Source: Halobacteriales archaeon YIM A00013
GTDB taxonomy: Archaea; Halobacteriota; Halobacteria; Halobacteriales; Haloarculaceae
Direction of reading: 5' to 3'
Assembly (NCBI GenBank): GCA_025041195.1
Contig: JAKCFM010000002.1
Location: 620,001-684,000 of the forward strand
Length of the DNA: 64,000 nucleotides
The stretch's first letter is position 1, and each line of letters opens with the position of its first letter. Shown in pieces: positions 35,668 to 46,163 of the stretch. The notes under the pieces are model-generated. The model saw only the letters and a list, made by a program, of their open reading frames with translations, was not told the DNA's origin and did no database searches. The translations under genes were made by a program, and so were the position numbers.

Positions 35668-36333
35668 ATGCGTACGCTCGATTGTACGATCGGGTTGGGA
35701 CCGGCATACCAGCTTTCGGTACCTGAGGAACTTTCGGTTGGGCCGGTCAAAGAGGAGATGCTAGCGTGGTCACTGGATGAACAGCGACGCAAAATCTGTT
35801 TTGTTGCTCGGATAACTTGCGAGCAGTCTTCAATCGAGGCCGCAATCGCAGAACTCGATCCACTCATCAGATATGAGATACTGGCGACGTCCACAGACCA
35901 GTTCGAAGTGTATGCAGAGATGGAACTATCTGACACGGATCGAAGACTCTTTCGGTCGTTTGACCGGGCGCAGGTTGTTCTTGTGGGGCCGCTCACGTAC
36001 GTCGATACGGCAACTGTAAAGTTCACGGTCGTCGGTACTGCTGACGGGTTAGAAGCGATGATAGGTGCATTTCCATCGGCAATCTCGATCTCAGTCGATC
36101 GAATTGGCTCAGGCGTCGAGAAACGATGGACACCAGGGAGCGATCTCACTCACCGGCAGCTCGAAGCACTCAGATTAGCGCTCGACTGTGGCTACTACGA
36201 CAATCCTCGATCTGCATCGCTTTCGACCGTCGCCGATGCGCTTGACTGTACGACGGCCACGGCGTCTACTCACCTCCGCAAGGCAGAACGAACGGTGATA
36301 GAAGCGGCGATCGGTTCATCGAGACGTCGCTGA
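35668..36333 (+). CDS. HTH_10 (bacterio-opsin activator-like) transcription regulator
   Basis: 221 residues. The C-terminal HTH_10 domain shows LTHRQLEALRLALDCGYYDNPR ... STVADALDCTTATASTHLRKAE (quoted in parts), the standard Bat-type signature. The N-terminal 150 residues form the small sensor domain common in these single-component regulators, ligand unknown. It starts 14 bp from the divergent cytochrome P450 start codon, so both genes share one promoter region and this protein is the best candidate regulator of the P450. Confidence 0.9.
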   Translation: MRTLDCTIGLGPAYQLSVPEELSVGPVKEEMLAWSLDEQRRKICFVARITCEQSSIEAAIAELDPLIRYEILATSTDQFEVYAEMELSDTDRRLFRSFDRAQVVLVGPLTYVDTATVKFTVVGTADGLEAMIGAFPSAISISVDRIGSGVEKRWTPGSDLTHRQLEALRLALDCGYYDNPRSASLSTVADALDCTTATASTHLRKAERTVIEAAIGSSRRR

Positions 36334-36438
36334 GACTGTGCGTCTGCGAAAAATGAGGACAGGGGGTGGGGTATGCCGGGTCGCCAGTAGGGCCTTCCCC
36401 AATGATAGCCACGATTGCTGTCCATTCCATCTTTACCC

Positions 36439-36505
36439 CTCAACTACCGCTGCTTCGAATAGTGTCAGGAGTGCCTGTACTATCTCAACTACCGAAATAG
36501 TGTCA
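36439..36505. repeat. Imperfect direct repeat upstream of cydA
   Basis: CTCAACTACCG followed by AATAGTGTCA occurs twice: 36439-36449 with 36458-36467, and 36484-36494 with 36496-36505. The second copy lacks most of the 8-bp spacer of the first. The repeat ends about 63 bp before a TATA-like ATATTTATT (36568-36576), where an activator or repressor of cydAB could bind. No other feature is visible in the 276-bp gap. Confidence 0.4.
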
Positions 36506-36609
36506 CCATTTGCCCGGTTCAGATCGACGGGGGCTCCCGGATTCGACTGCACTGACGCCACGTTCACATATTTATTCGAACGGTAGCATAACTGTATTTA
36601 GCGTCGGCT

Positions 36610-38067
36610 GTGAACCACGTAGACAGCTCAACGCCGTTGGCCGGTGAGCGTTCGTCGCTACACATGCTAGATCCAGTCATTGCCAGTCGGCTACAGTTTG
36701 CTGTAACAACGATCGTCCATATCGTATTTCCGGTGATATCCATGGGCCTTGGGCCGTTTTTGATCTACTTCACCTGGAAATCGATTCGGAGTCAGTCGCC
36801 GGTGTACGAACAGCTCCGACGGCTGTGGACACGCGTATTCGCAATCACGTTCGTCGTTGGAACGGTGACCGGACTCGTCCTCGAATTCGAGTTTGGAACG
36901 AATTTTGCGGCGTTTTCGTCGTTTGCAGGTGAGCTGTTTGCTGGACCACTGGCGTTCGAGGGTCTAATCGCGTTCATGCTCGAAGCCTCATTTCTTGGAA
37001 TTTTCGTGTTCGGCCGAGACAAAGTGGGTGACCGGGGGTATTTTCTGAGTGCCGTGGCAGTTGGACTCGGCTCCTGGCTCTCTGCGATCTGGATTCTCAT
37101 CGCCAACTCCTGGATGCAAACCCCACGTGGGTATGAGATCGTTCAGACCGGCGGACAGGAAGTAATCCGACTCGTGGATCCGCTGGCGGCATATTTGAAC
37201 CCACGATTCATCTGGATGTTCGTCCACATGCAAACCGGCGTGGTGGAGTCGGTTGCGCTGTTGCTCGCAGGAATTGCGGCGTATCAGCTCTCGAAGCGAT
37301 CGAGCGATGACTCAGGGGTTCCGCTCTGGCGGGCAACGCTGAAAGTTTCGCTCGTGGTGTTGCTCATCACAGCCCCATTGCAGGTGATTCAGGGGGATCT
37401 GTACGCACGACACATCTATCACACGCAACCCGAGAAATTCGCCGCGATGGAGGCAATCTGGGAGACTGGTCGATACGTTCCCGAATACATCGTGGCCGTC
37501 CCAACGACCATTGAGGGATTTCACACGCCGGATGCCAAACAGCTATTTGGGCTGGGTATTCCAGGCGGTGCGTCGTGGCTTGCCAGCGGTGGGGATCCAA
37601 GGGCGGTTATCCGTGGCCTTGATTCGTTTCCAACACCGCACCCGCCGGTCGCGATCGTGTTTTGGGCGTTTCGGATCATGGTTGCACTGGGATTCTGGTT
37701 CGTCCTGCTCGCGTTCTGGGGTGGGGTGCGACTCTGGCGGGGCGGCCTCTATCGAGATCGACTCCTGCTTGGCGCACTCCAGGTGAGCGCACCGCTTGGC
37801 ATCCTTGCGGTCGAACTCGGCTGGATCGTCACGGAGGTCGGTCGACAGCCGTGGGTGGTCCAGGGGCTGATGAAGACTCGCTCAGCGGTCTCGCCAGGAC
37901 TCAGCTCCGGGGAAGCAACGCTGACACTCGCTGGCTTTGTCGTTGGCTACCTGGCACTGCTTATCGTCTACATCGTCGTCATACGACGAATTCTCAATAC
38001 TGCGCCGCCGGCGGTAGGACCGGAGACGGGCGGTACAGACCAGATGGAGGGAATCGACAATGAGTAA
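36610..38067 (+). CDS. cydA: Cytochrome bd-type quinol oxidase subunit I
   Basis: 485 residues. Quinol-oxidising, heme-bearing subunit of a terminal oxidase that reduces oxygen to water. It has nine or so helices; the N-terminal heme-ligand region is SRLQFAVTTIVHIVFP, and the conserved GRQPWVVQGLMKTRSA block lies near the C-terminus. The periplasmic Q loop is short, as in bd variants of archaea and cyanide-insensitive oxidases. GTG 36610 lies about 35 bp from a TATA-like element and is used here; the ATG at 36664 (MLDPVIASRLQF) gives the more family-typical start. It overlaps cydB by 8 nt. Confidence 0.95.
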   Translation: MNHVDSSTPLAGERSSLHMLDPVIASRLQFAVTTIVHIVFPVISMGLGPFLIYFTWKSIRSQSPVYEQLRRLWTRVFAITFVVGTVTGLVLEFEFGTNFAAFSSFAGELFAGPLAFEGLIAFMLEASFLGIFVFGRDKVGDRGYFLSAVAVGLGSWLSAIWILIANSWMQTPRGYEIVQTGGQEVIRLVDPLAAYLNPRFIWMFVHMQTGVVESVALLLAGIAAYQLSKRSSDDSGVPLWRATLKVSLVVLLITAPLQVIQGDLYARHIYHTQPEKFAAMEAIWETGRYVPEYIVAVPTTIEGFHTPDAKQLFGLGIPGGASWLASGGDPRAVIRGLDSFPTPHPPVAIVFWAFRIMVALGFWFVLLAFWGGVRLWRGGLYRDRLLLGALQVSAPLGILAVELGWIVTEVGRQPWVVQGLMKTRSAVSPGLSSGEATLTLAGFVVGYLALLIVYIVVIRRILNTAPPAVGPETGGTDQMEGIDNE

Positions 38068-39055
38068 TGGGTGGCTGGGAACTGAACCGTGGTTTGGGCT
38101 TCCGCTTGCCGATCTCTGGTTCATCCTGGTGTTCGTTCTGTTCGGAACGTTCCTGTTGCTCGATGGCTTTGATTTCGGTGTTGGCATGCTGTATGGCCTC
38201 CGCCGTGACGAGGCGGTTCGTGAGCAGTTACTCGCAGCAGTGTCGCCGTTCTGGGATGCGAATGAAGTGTGGCTCGTGGTGTTCGGTGGTGCGCTGTTCG
38301 CTGGCTTTCCGAGTGTGTATGCAAATCTGTTCAGTCGACATTATCTGCTCATGTTTGGCGTGCTTTTGGCACTGATACTGCGTGGGCTTTCCCCCGAACT
38401 CATTGAGGCACGGTCTGGTGCCAGATGGACCCAATTCTGGCAGGGTGCGTTCGTCGGCGGGTCAATTGCGAGTCCCCTGTTGCTCGGCGTATTTGCTGCA
38501 AACTGGCTGATCGGAGCGCACCAACTACAGTGGTTCCCCGGCCTGCTCGTCGGACTCACGCTCTGTTTGCTCTGTCTCGTCGATGGCGTTGCGTACCTTG
38601 GATTCAAAGCCCCATCGTTGCGACCGTCGCTGCCACGATATGGAACCCGGGCAATGGTCGGCTATCTCGGTGGCGTCGTGCTCACACTGGGCTATCTGTA
38701 CGTCGTCGTTACGCCGCTTTCTTCGGTCGTGTTTTCGCCGATCGTCCTCGGTCTGGTGGTACTTTCGATTGTGTTCGCCGGCGTCTATGTCGTTGCACTC
38801 GCCCGCGAGCAGTACCGAATCGCGTTTCTGACGGTTGCCAGTCTCGTATACGCATTTATTGGCGTCGTTATCACCGTGATGCATCCGATGGTCGACCGGG
38901 CTGATGGTCTCACCGTCTCGGAGGCCATTGTTTCTCCGCTTGCATTGAATCTGTTAACGCTGGTGACCGTTGCGATTCTTCCGTTCATCACCGGTTATTT
39001 CATCGTGTTGTATTCGATCTTTCGCGGTCCAGCCTCCAGTGCAGAGAACTACTGA
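38060..39055 (+). CDS. cydB: Cytochrome bd-type quinol oxidase subunit II
   Basis: 331 residues, about eight or nine membrane helices. The family signature is clear in the first helices: DLWFILVFVLFGTFLLLDGF (in part), DFGVGMLYGLRRDEAVREQLL and SPFWDANEVWLVVFGGALFAGFP. CydB pairs with CydA to form the oxidase; the small CydX-like peptide is not seen. The start codon lies inside the cydA 3' end, so translation is coupled. Confidence 0.95.
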   Translation: MSNGWLGTEPWFGLPLADLWFILVFVLFGTFLLLDGFDFGVGMLYGLRRDEAVREQLLAAVSPFWDANEVWLVVFGGALFAGFPSVYANLFSRHYLLMFGVLLALILRGLSPELIEARSGARWTQFWQGAFVGGSIASPLLLGVFAANWLIGAHQLQWFPGLLVGLTLCLLCLVDGVAYLGFKAPSLRPSLPRYGTRAMVGYLGGVVLTLGYLYVVVTPLSSVVFSPIVLGLVVLSIVFAGVYVVALAREQYRIAFLTVASLVYAFIGVVITVMHPMVDRADGLTVSEAIVSPLALNLLTLVTVAILPFITGYFIVLYSIFRGPASSAENY

Positions 39056-39166
39056 TCGTCCACAGGTAACGAAAATTACAGGCTCTATAACGATTATTTG
39101 TCCAGTTTAGCGTGTAATATGTCCCGTGTACTCAAGTGCGTAGTAGCCGAACGAGTACACTGTGTT

Positions 39167-39442
39167 ATGACGGAACAATGGGACGAGGTAAGCTTTGTTC
39201 TCGCATCGACGTATCGGGTGGACGTCTTGCGACGACTCGCAGACGGCTCTACAACACCCTCTCAGTTGGCCTCCGAATCGGATCTGTCGATCTCTCACGT
39301 TTCACGCGCGTTACGAGAACTCCGCGACGAATCGCTCGTCGAGCTACTCGTCCCTGAAGATCGGAAGAAAGGCCGGATCTACGGTATAACGGACAACGGC
39401 GAATCCGTCTGGGAACTGATCGACGAACAGAATTTGGCCTGA
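39167..39442 (+). CDS. Winged-helix DNA-binding regulator, copy 2
   Basis: 91 residues from the ATG at 39167 (MTEQWDEVSF), matching the length and start of the paralogue at 6986-7261; an upstream extension to 39098 has no counterpart there. The HTH runs through TPSQLASESDLSISHVSRAL, and the wing is VPEDRKKGRIYGITDNG. The two copies differ mainly at surface positions, so they may recognise related operators. The following 291 bp (39443-39733) are AT-rich with no gene that I can support. Confidence 0.85.
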   Translation: MTEQWDEVSFVLASTYRVDVLRRLADGSTTPSQLASESDLSISHVSRALRELRDESLVELLVPEDRKKGRIYGITDNGESVWELIDEQNLA

Positions 39443-39733
39443 TCGGTTTCCACTGTCCAACGCACCGATTTTGGGTGCGATGTGAATTGGGATTGGAAAA
39501 CAGTGCTTATTAGATATTTTTGGTCAATTATACTTGGAACTATCTCATCTGGATTATGATTTATAGTAGTTTCATTGGGTATTATATACCAATCCAATGG
39601 TTGATATAGGCGACTACAACTAGCTACAGTATCAAAAGATTTGCTATTATTGATAATCATTGATGGTTGTCAATAGTTTACCCATACATACAAGGGGGTT
39701 GGCCTGAGAATGACTTCTAACGGTGAACGTTAG

Positions 39734-40429
39734 ATGGGCAATCCATTTATTGATGATTTGAATGACACATTCCGGGGGGTACGAGTCCGTGTCACGACGG
39801 CCAGCCACACGTACGAGGGATGGGGTGGTCGGTGGAACTACAGCAATCAGGCGTTTCTGGTGTACGATGCAGAACGCGACGATGGTGAGCACTTTGGTGC
39901 CGTAACGGTGGGAACGCCCGAATCAGTCGAACGACTCGACGATAGACTGCCGATCGAAGAAGTCCCGCTCTCCACGGTAGCGCCATCTCCGTACAGCGTC
40001 CGAGCGACTGACGACGTGGATCATGCCGAGTTCGTGAAGCTCACGAGAGAGCGTGGCCACCTGTTGACCTATCCGACGGTTCGGCCGTTTTCCGCCCCCG
40101 AATACGACTACGAGATCGTTGGCGGCCACCGTCGATACCACGCAGCGCGCAAGGCCGACCTGTCGACGATAGCCGTTGAGCTCGTTGAACTCTCGGACTG
40201 GCAAGCCGTCGTCTGGTTTGTTGATGAACACATTCCCGTTCAGGGGGGATCCGAATCGGATATGTACACCCAGTGTGAGATCAATCGGGCGATTGATCGG
40301 TTGCGAACTGAGTGGCCAGACGACCGACTCCGATCGCTTTCGGTCCTCGAACCGTATCTCACGGACGCGCTTTCTACGACACGTCGCGAAGCACTCCGGA
40401 CTGGTCATGCGACGAACGGCTGTCCATGA
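39734..40429 (+). CDS. ParB/sulfiredoxin-fold domain protein with N-terminal beta-barrel-like domain
   Basis: 231 residues. Residues 10-65 look like a small beta barrel (RVRVTTASHTYEGWGG ... AFLVYDAERDDGEHFGAVTV). Residues 75-170 match the ParB N-terminal domain, with EEVPLSTVAPSPYSVR, then PTVRPFSAPEYDYEIVGGHR and the nucleotide-site core GGHRRYHAARKADL. The ParB domain binds or hydrolyses CTP in partition proteins. Here no HTH domain of canonical ParB follows; the last 60 residues are helical (EINRAIDRLRTEWPDDRL). There is no ParA gene beside it. The function is unknown. Confidence 0.75.
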   Translation: MGNPFIDDLNDTFRGVRVRVTTASHTYEGWGGRWNYSNQAFLVYDAERDDGEHFGAVTVGTPESVERLDDRLPIEEVPLSTVAPSPYSVRATDDVDHAEFVKLTRERGHLLTYPTVRPFSAPEYDYEIVGGHRRYHAARKADLSTIAVELVELSDWQAVVWFVDEHIPVQGGSESDMYTQCEINRAIDRLRTEWPDDRLRSLSVLEPYLTDALSTTRREALRTGHATNGCP

Positions 40430-40519
40430 CCGTCGACGAAACCGTGTGCAATGGTCACATCCCATCTACGAGGTTGCAATAGCGAACGGATATATTCGTC
40501 CATTTTCTAGTGTGGCTAC

Positions 40520-41185
40520 ATGCAATCGAACGCAGAGAGCGACGCGCCCGCAGCCGATTTCAGTAGCGAAGCAGTGATCGAGGCCATCCACACCCGCCGA
40601 TCTGGCCACAACTTTGATCCAGAGTCAAATGTTGATGATGAAACTCTTGAGTCCATCATTGAGGACGCCACGCTTGCGCCTTCGGCGTACAATCTCCAGC
40701 CGTGGGAGTTTCTCTGTGTTCAGGACGAGGCGTTGCTCGACTCCGTCGTTGATCTCGCCTACGGCCAGGAACACGTTCGAGATGCTGGAACGGCCATTTT
40801 CGTGCTGGGTCACACGGAAGCATTGACCGCCGATACCGTTTTCGAGCAGTGGGTTGGGGCAGGTCACATGGACGAGGAGACGGCAGCCGAGACGAAAGCA
40901 CAGTCGGTCGGGATGTACGATGACGAGCAGATGGGTCGTGATTATGCGATTCGAAACGCATCACTGGCTGCCCAGAACCTCCTTCTTTCTGCACACGCTC
41001 GTGGGCTCTCTGCCACACCGATGATCGGTTTCGATCCTGAGGGCATCTGTGAACTCTTCTCGGTTCCTGACTCGATGGTTCCGGTGATGCTCATTGCCCT
41101 CGGACCAAGCGGCGGTGCTGAACCAGACCGACTTCCACGACGCGACGTTGCAACCGTCCTTCACCGCGACGGCTTTGAGGAGTAA
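40520..41185 (+). CDS. Nitroreductase-family FMN oxidoreductase
   Basis: 221 residues, one nitroreductase domain. The N-terminal FMN-phosphate motif is HTRRSGHNFDPES (R-R-S type), then TLAPSAYNLQPWEFLCVQD, with the Gly-rich region near the C-terminus (LSATPMIGFDPEGICELFSVPD). Such enzymes are homodimers that reduce nitro groups, quinones or flavins with NAD(P)H. The in vivo substrate is unknown. The IS200/IS605 element begins about 30 bp downstream of its stop codon. Confidence 0.92.
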   Translation: MQSNAESDAPAADFSSEAVIEAIHTRRSGHNFDPESNVDDETLESIIEDATLAPSAYNLQPWEFLCVQDEALLDSVVDLAYGQEHVRDAGTAIFVLGHTEALTADTVFEQWVGAGHMDEETAAETKAQSVGMYDDEQMGRDYAIRNASLAAQNLLLSAHARGLSATPMIGFDPEGICELFSVPDSMVPVMLIALGPSGGAEPDRLPRRDVATVLHRDGFEE

Positions 41186-41243
41186 GGAGCGCTTTTCGGT
41201 TACGGAAAATTCGATGCGAAAGCCTCGCCCTTCAGGGCGTCAC

Positions 41244-41290
41244 CAGAACTGCAGAGCAGTTCTGGTTGCCCGCCAGACGTAGTCTGGCGA
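41244..41290. repeat. Two short perfect hairpins inside the IS left end
   Basis: Bases 41244-41266 form a 10-bp stem with an AGA loop, and 41272-41290 form an 8-bp stem with a GTA loop. They lie between the left-end hairpin (41227-41240) and the rest of the left end. Comparable hairpins with 3-nt loops occur in tnpA (41456-41474, 41481-41499) and tnpB (42376-42392, 42404-42424). They look like a family of tiny palindromic insertions. Confidence 0.6.
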
Positions 41291-41388
41291 CGGGGATGAA
41301 GCCGACCCGATAGTATTCAACCGCCGACGATAGCACAACTGGGGTTCTAACGGTATTTTTAAGCCGTTCGGATTTATGGTATACACAG

Positions 41389-41813
41389 ATGGTCAAGAGT
41401 ACTCGTCACGCGACATACGAACTCTACTACCACATAGTGTTCATCCCGAAATCTGGCGGGACCGAAGGTCCCGCTGACCTCGCGGAACAGAGTTCCGCGC
41501 AGTATCGGGAAGCGTGCCTGACGGGGAAGACGAAGGAACGTCTCAAATCCATCTTCGCGGAAATCTGTGACGACAAAGGCCTCGAACTCGCCGAGGCTGA
41601 AATCATGCCCGACCACGTTCACCTGTTCATCGGGAGTCCGCCGAAGAACGCTCCCTCGCTCATCGTCAACTGGGTGAAGGGGATTTCGGCGCGGTGGCAC
41701 AACCAACGCTACGACGACCGTATCAAGTGGACACGTTCGTACTACGTCGGCACCGCTGGTAATGCGTCCCGAGACGCCATTGAACGGTACATCGCCGAGC
41801 AGGAGGACCGTTT

Positions 41814-41817
<4 letters not shown>
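41389..41817 (+). CDS. tnpA: IS200/IS605 transposase TnpA (HUH/Y1)
   Basis: 142 residues. A Y1 transposase that cuts and joins single-stranded IS ends. The HUH motif is PDHVHLF and the nucleophilic Tyr is expected in ERYIAEQ near the C-terminus. The family-typical VFIPK-YRR junction is interrupted by about 17 residues ([17 protein letters not shown]) encoded by two back-to-back hairpins. The insertion is in frame and lies between the first strand and the first helix, so activity may be kept. It is followed by tnpB with a 4-nt overlap. Confidence 0.92.
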
Positions 41818-43160
<1,343 letters not shown>

Positions 43161-43207
43161 CCGAACCCCCAACGGAGGGATCTCGCCCCTTTAGGGGCGG
43201 GAGGATG

Positions 43208-45373
43208 TCAAACTCGACGCTGTGTTCCACGAACCGAGTCGATCGCGAGCAGTTCGCCGTTTCGTTCGACGAGCCAGTAGAGTTTGTAGCCACCCGTCTG
43301 TCGATTGATTTCGATGTCGGGGGTGTCCAACAGCACCGTCTTTCGCATTGCCCATTTGAATGTGGCGTCTCTTGCGAGCTCTGTGGCACGGCTGTCAGTG
43401 ATCGACGGTCGCATCACCACGAGTTCATCCACAGATTTCGTGGTAAATTCTGGGACGCTGTCCGCGCGGAGTGGGATCGATCGAACCGTATCGACGGCGA
43501 CGATGCGCTCGTTCTGCGTGCCTGGACCCACCGGCCCGTCGATGCTCGTCGTCACGTCAAAACACTGGTGGGGATAGGCAACGGCGATAACGCGCTCGTC
43601 GGGCGAATGTTTCACCGCTGTCCGGGAGATGGACGGTTCGACGATCGCGAGCGATTGTGAGCTCGTCTCGATCTGTTCGAGCACAGACTGCTGTTTATCA
43701 CCCGCAAGGCGAGTGAGAATCGATTGTTGGATGCGATCGGTTTTGGTAGCAATCGTCGAGTGAGCCTGACTCGATTGGGCCACAATACCACCATCAGGTG
43801 CGAACTCGTCGACCCGATCGTCTTCGAGCACCGCAGAGAGTGGTTTATCGAACAGTTCAAATGACCGATCGACCCCCTCTGGTGGGTCGGTGAGTAACGA
43901 AACCAGAATCAACACACAGACTGAGAGCACAAACGCCGGAAACAGACCATACACCGTTACGAGCCCGTACCAGAAGCTAGCGGATTCGGCTGGCATTGCG
44001 TTGAGCCAGCCAAGAATGGTCGGGAGCTGTGTCCAGAGGACCATCGTCATTGCTCCAGTGAGCATGCTGGCAACGGCTCCCGCTGCAGTGGTGCGTTTCC
44101 ACCAGAGCGCTGCGATCACTGTCGGGCCGATCGCAGCTCCGAGCCCACCCCAGGCGTAATCCAGCACGAGCGTGTAGATCGATGTGTTCCGGGCAAAGTA
44201 CGCAAAGGCGATCGAGGCCATACCAATCCCGAGCGTGGCCAGGCGGGCGTACCGGACGAGCTCTGCTTCAGTTGCATTCTCATTTACGAATCCGTGATAG
44301 ACGTCTTCAATGGCTGCACTTGTCGCAACGAGGAGCTGTGAATCCGCACTCGACATCATTGCCGCCAGTGCTGCCGCGAGGATGATTCCGGCAATGGCGC
44401 CGGGTAACAGCTCCAGTGTTAGCATTGGCATCACTGCATCCCCGTTTTCAATCGCACCACCGCCGAACTGGACGATCGCATAGAGTCCAACGAGTGCGGC
44501 TCCGATGTAGGCGACGAACATGAACAGCTGTGCGACCAGTGCGGCGGTTCGAACGTTTTTCACCCTGTCGATTCCCATAAATCGGACCATGATGTGTGGG
44601 TTTCCGGGGACGCCGAGGCCGATCGCCGCGTAGCCGATAATTCCAAACACCGCCGCCCAGCCGGTTGTGCCCCCGGTGATGCTTACCGTCGCATCGCTGA
44701 CGGTGGCGAGCTCATCGAACGGGAGCCCGAACTGCTGGAAGGCAATGACCGGGAGTGCGATGAACGCAAGCAGAATAATCGCTCCCTGGACGTAATCGGA
44801 CCAGGCGACCGCGAAATACCCGCCGAGGAAGGTGTACCCAAGCACAATTGCTCCACCGATCAGGATACCGATCCAGGGTGCCATTCCTGTGAGGATCTCA
44901 AGGAGCTCACCCGCAGCCACGATCTGTGCGCCGACGTATCCGCCCTCGAAAAGTAACAGTACGAGCGCGCTCGTTGCCTTGACACGCCCGGTGTCATCGC
45001 CAAGGCGCTGTTCGAAAAACGTTGGCAGCGTCACCGCCCGGACGATCTCTGAGTATTTTCGGAGGCGTTTTGCAATGCCGGCCCACGAGAGCAGATCTGC
45101 AGGTATCATTCCCAGACCGTTCAAAAATGCCATAATTCCCGAGCTGTACGCATCGGAGGGTACACCGAGTGTCAACCAACCACTCATCTCGGAGGCTCGC
45201 TCTGAAAATCCCGTGACGACTGGGCCGATCCGCCGGCCACCAACAACGTAGTCGCCAACAGTGTCCATAAACCGCGTCGCGTACAGCCCAACACCCAGCA
45301 ACACCAGCAGATACGCGCCGAACGTTAACAGCACCCAGTTACTCGCTCCGCCGGCGATCGCACTACTCGCCAT
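43208..45373 (-). CDS. Sodium/solute symporter (SSS family, PutP-like) with long cytosolic C-terminal extension
   Basis: 721 residues. Residues 1-510 form a 13-helix LeuT-fold transporter with the PutP-like signatures FSERASEMSGWLTLGVPSDAY (in part), LGGYFAVAWSDYVQG and the sodium-site region MMSSADSQLLVATSA. Residues 510-721 form a soluble extension without a motif that I can name, ending VERNGELLAIDSVRG. The start ATG 45373 overlaps the 3' end of a 48-residue membrane protein gene. Substrate probably proline, another amino acid or a carboxylate, not settled by sequence. The stop codon is in contact with the IS right end. Confidence 0.9.
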   Translation of the reverse strand: MASSAIAGGASNWVLLTFGAYLLVLLGVGLYATRFMDTVGDYVVGGRRIGPVVTGFSERASEMSGWLTLGVPSDAYSSGIMAFLNGLGMIPADLLSWAGIAKRLRKYSEIVRAVTLPTFFEQRLGDDTGRVKATSALVLLLFEGGYVGAQIVAAGELLEILTGMAPWIGILIGGAIVLGYTFLGGYFAVAWSDYVQGAIILLAFIALPVIAFQQFGLPFDELATVSDATVSITGGTTGWAAVFGIIGYAAIGLGVPGNPHIMVRFMGIDRVKNVRTAALVAQLFMFVAYIGAALVGLYAIVQFGGGAIENGDAVMPMLTLELLPGAIAGIILAAALAAMMSSADSQLLVATSAAIEDVYHGFVNENATEAELVRYARLATLGIGMASIAFAYFARNTSIYTLVLDYAWGGLGAAIGPTVIAALWWKRTTAAGAVASMLTGAMTMVLWTQLPTILGWLNAMPAESASFWYGLVTVYGLFPAFVLSVCVLILVSLLTDPPEGVDRSFELFDKPLSAVLEDDRVDEFAPDGGIVAQSSQAHSTIATKTDRIQQSILTRLAGDKQQSVLEQIETSSQSLAIVEPSISRTAVKHSPDERVIAVAYPHQCFDVTTSIDGPVGPGTQNERIVAVDTVRSIPLRADSVPEFTTKSVDELVVMRPSITDSRATELARDATFKWAMRKTVLLDTPDIEINRQTGGYKLYWLVERNGELLAIDSVRGTQRRV

Positions 45374-45509
45374 GTGTCTCCTCCGAGTACGAGGCGCGAA
45401 GCGTTCGTTCGCGTCGACCCTCGACAACGTAGTAGCCGAGCAACAACACGAAGTAGACGGCGTATGGACCGACCAGGCCGATCCAATCCAGTGTTGACAG
45501 TCCAGACAT
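45363..45509 (-). CDS. Small single-pass membrane protein, symporter accessory subunit
   Basis: 48 residues (ATG at 45507-45509, TAG at 45363-45365). One membrane helix (WIGLVGPYAVYFVLLLGYYV) is followed by a basic then acidic cytosolic tail (EGRRERTLRASYSEETHGE). Its 3' end overlaps the symporter start by 11 nt in another frame, the arrangement of small accessory subunits found with sodium/solute symporters. A partner role for the symporter is inferred from the overlap. Confidence 0.75.
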   Translation of the reverse strand: MSGLSTLDWIGLVGPYAVYFVLLLGYYVVEGRRERTLRASYSEETHGE

Positions 45510-45731
45510 ATCCAGTAGAGAGTATTAATTGAACGAAATAAATCTATGGGTGGGCCGGTATCGGCATCCATGCTGTCTGTGATCGGTGTTGTATTGGAAA
45601 TGTACTGTATGAATCGAAGATGGATCGCACAATCAAATCTGTACGATCTCACATCGTATGCACGTCTATATACCACACATAGTAGCAGTTTTTTCGAACG
45701 CGCCCAACGAATTGCTGAGGGTAACGCTTCA

Positions 45732-46163
45732 ATGCACGCAGAAAACACACCTGCTTCGAGCGAGCGTTCGGCTGTCCACCGATCGTATCCACTTGCTGTT
45801 TCAATCGTCGTCGACTCAGAGGCGCCGGCTGCCGACCGGTATCAGTTTGTGGCGCCGGACCATGTCGGGAGGGCCTGGCCAACGGCGTCGCCGGCTGAAC
45901 TGTACGCGGACGTGTATTTTGATACGAACGGGTTCGTTGAAGCAGAAACTGGGAGCAGGGGCGTTCCCCCAGAGGTCATCCAGGCCGGCCGAGACACGCT
46001 CGCGGCCTATCTTTTGACCCACGACGCGCTCGATAGGAACTGGGTGGCGTCGTATTTCGGTAAATCCCCCGCGGTGATTGATCGATACGTCGAAGCCGTC
46101 CAGCAACGGGCCGAGGAGATTCGTACCCAGATCGAAACGCGCGACCAGCCGCAAACGGAGTAG
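45732..46163 (+). CDS. Conserved-looking haloarchaeal protein of unknown function
   Basis: 143 residues from the ATG at 45732 (MHAENTPASSER); longer in-frame starts back to 45546 pass through sequence of non-haloarchaeal composition. The protein is soluble and acidic. The middle segment YPLAVSIVVDSEAPAADRYQF and the C-terminal helix (AVIDRYVEAVQQRAEEIRTQ) are its only clear structural elements. No recognised domain. It stands divergently from the symporter module. The gap after it (46164-46427) shows no gene that I can support. Confidence 0.6.
   Translation: MHAENTPASSERSAVHRSYPLAVSIVVDSEAPAADRYQFVAPDHVGRAWPTASPAELYADVYFDTNGFVEAETGSRGVPPEVIQAGRDTLAAYLLTHDALDRNWVASYFGKSPAVIDRYVEAVQQRAEEIRTQIETRDQPQTE

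Noticed and set aside
36338-36586. 82-residue open frame upstream of cydA
   Set aside because: Cys/Ser/Arg-rich composition unlike haloarchaeal proteins; the stretch holds a direct repeat and a TATA-like element instead.
45546-45731. N-terminal extension of the 143-residue protein
   Set aside because: Residues encoded here are Cys/Tyr/Met-rich and include promoter-like AT-rich DNA; the ATG at 45732 starts an acidic haloarchaeal-type sequence.
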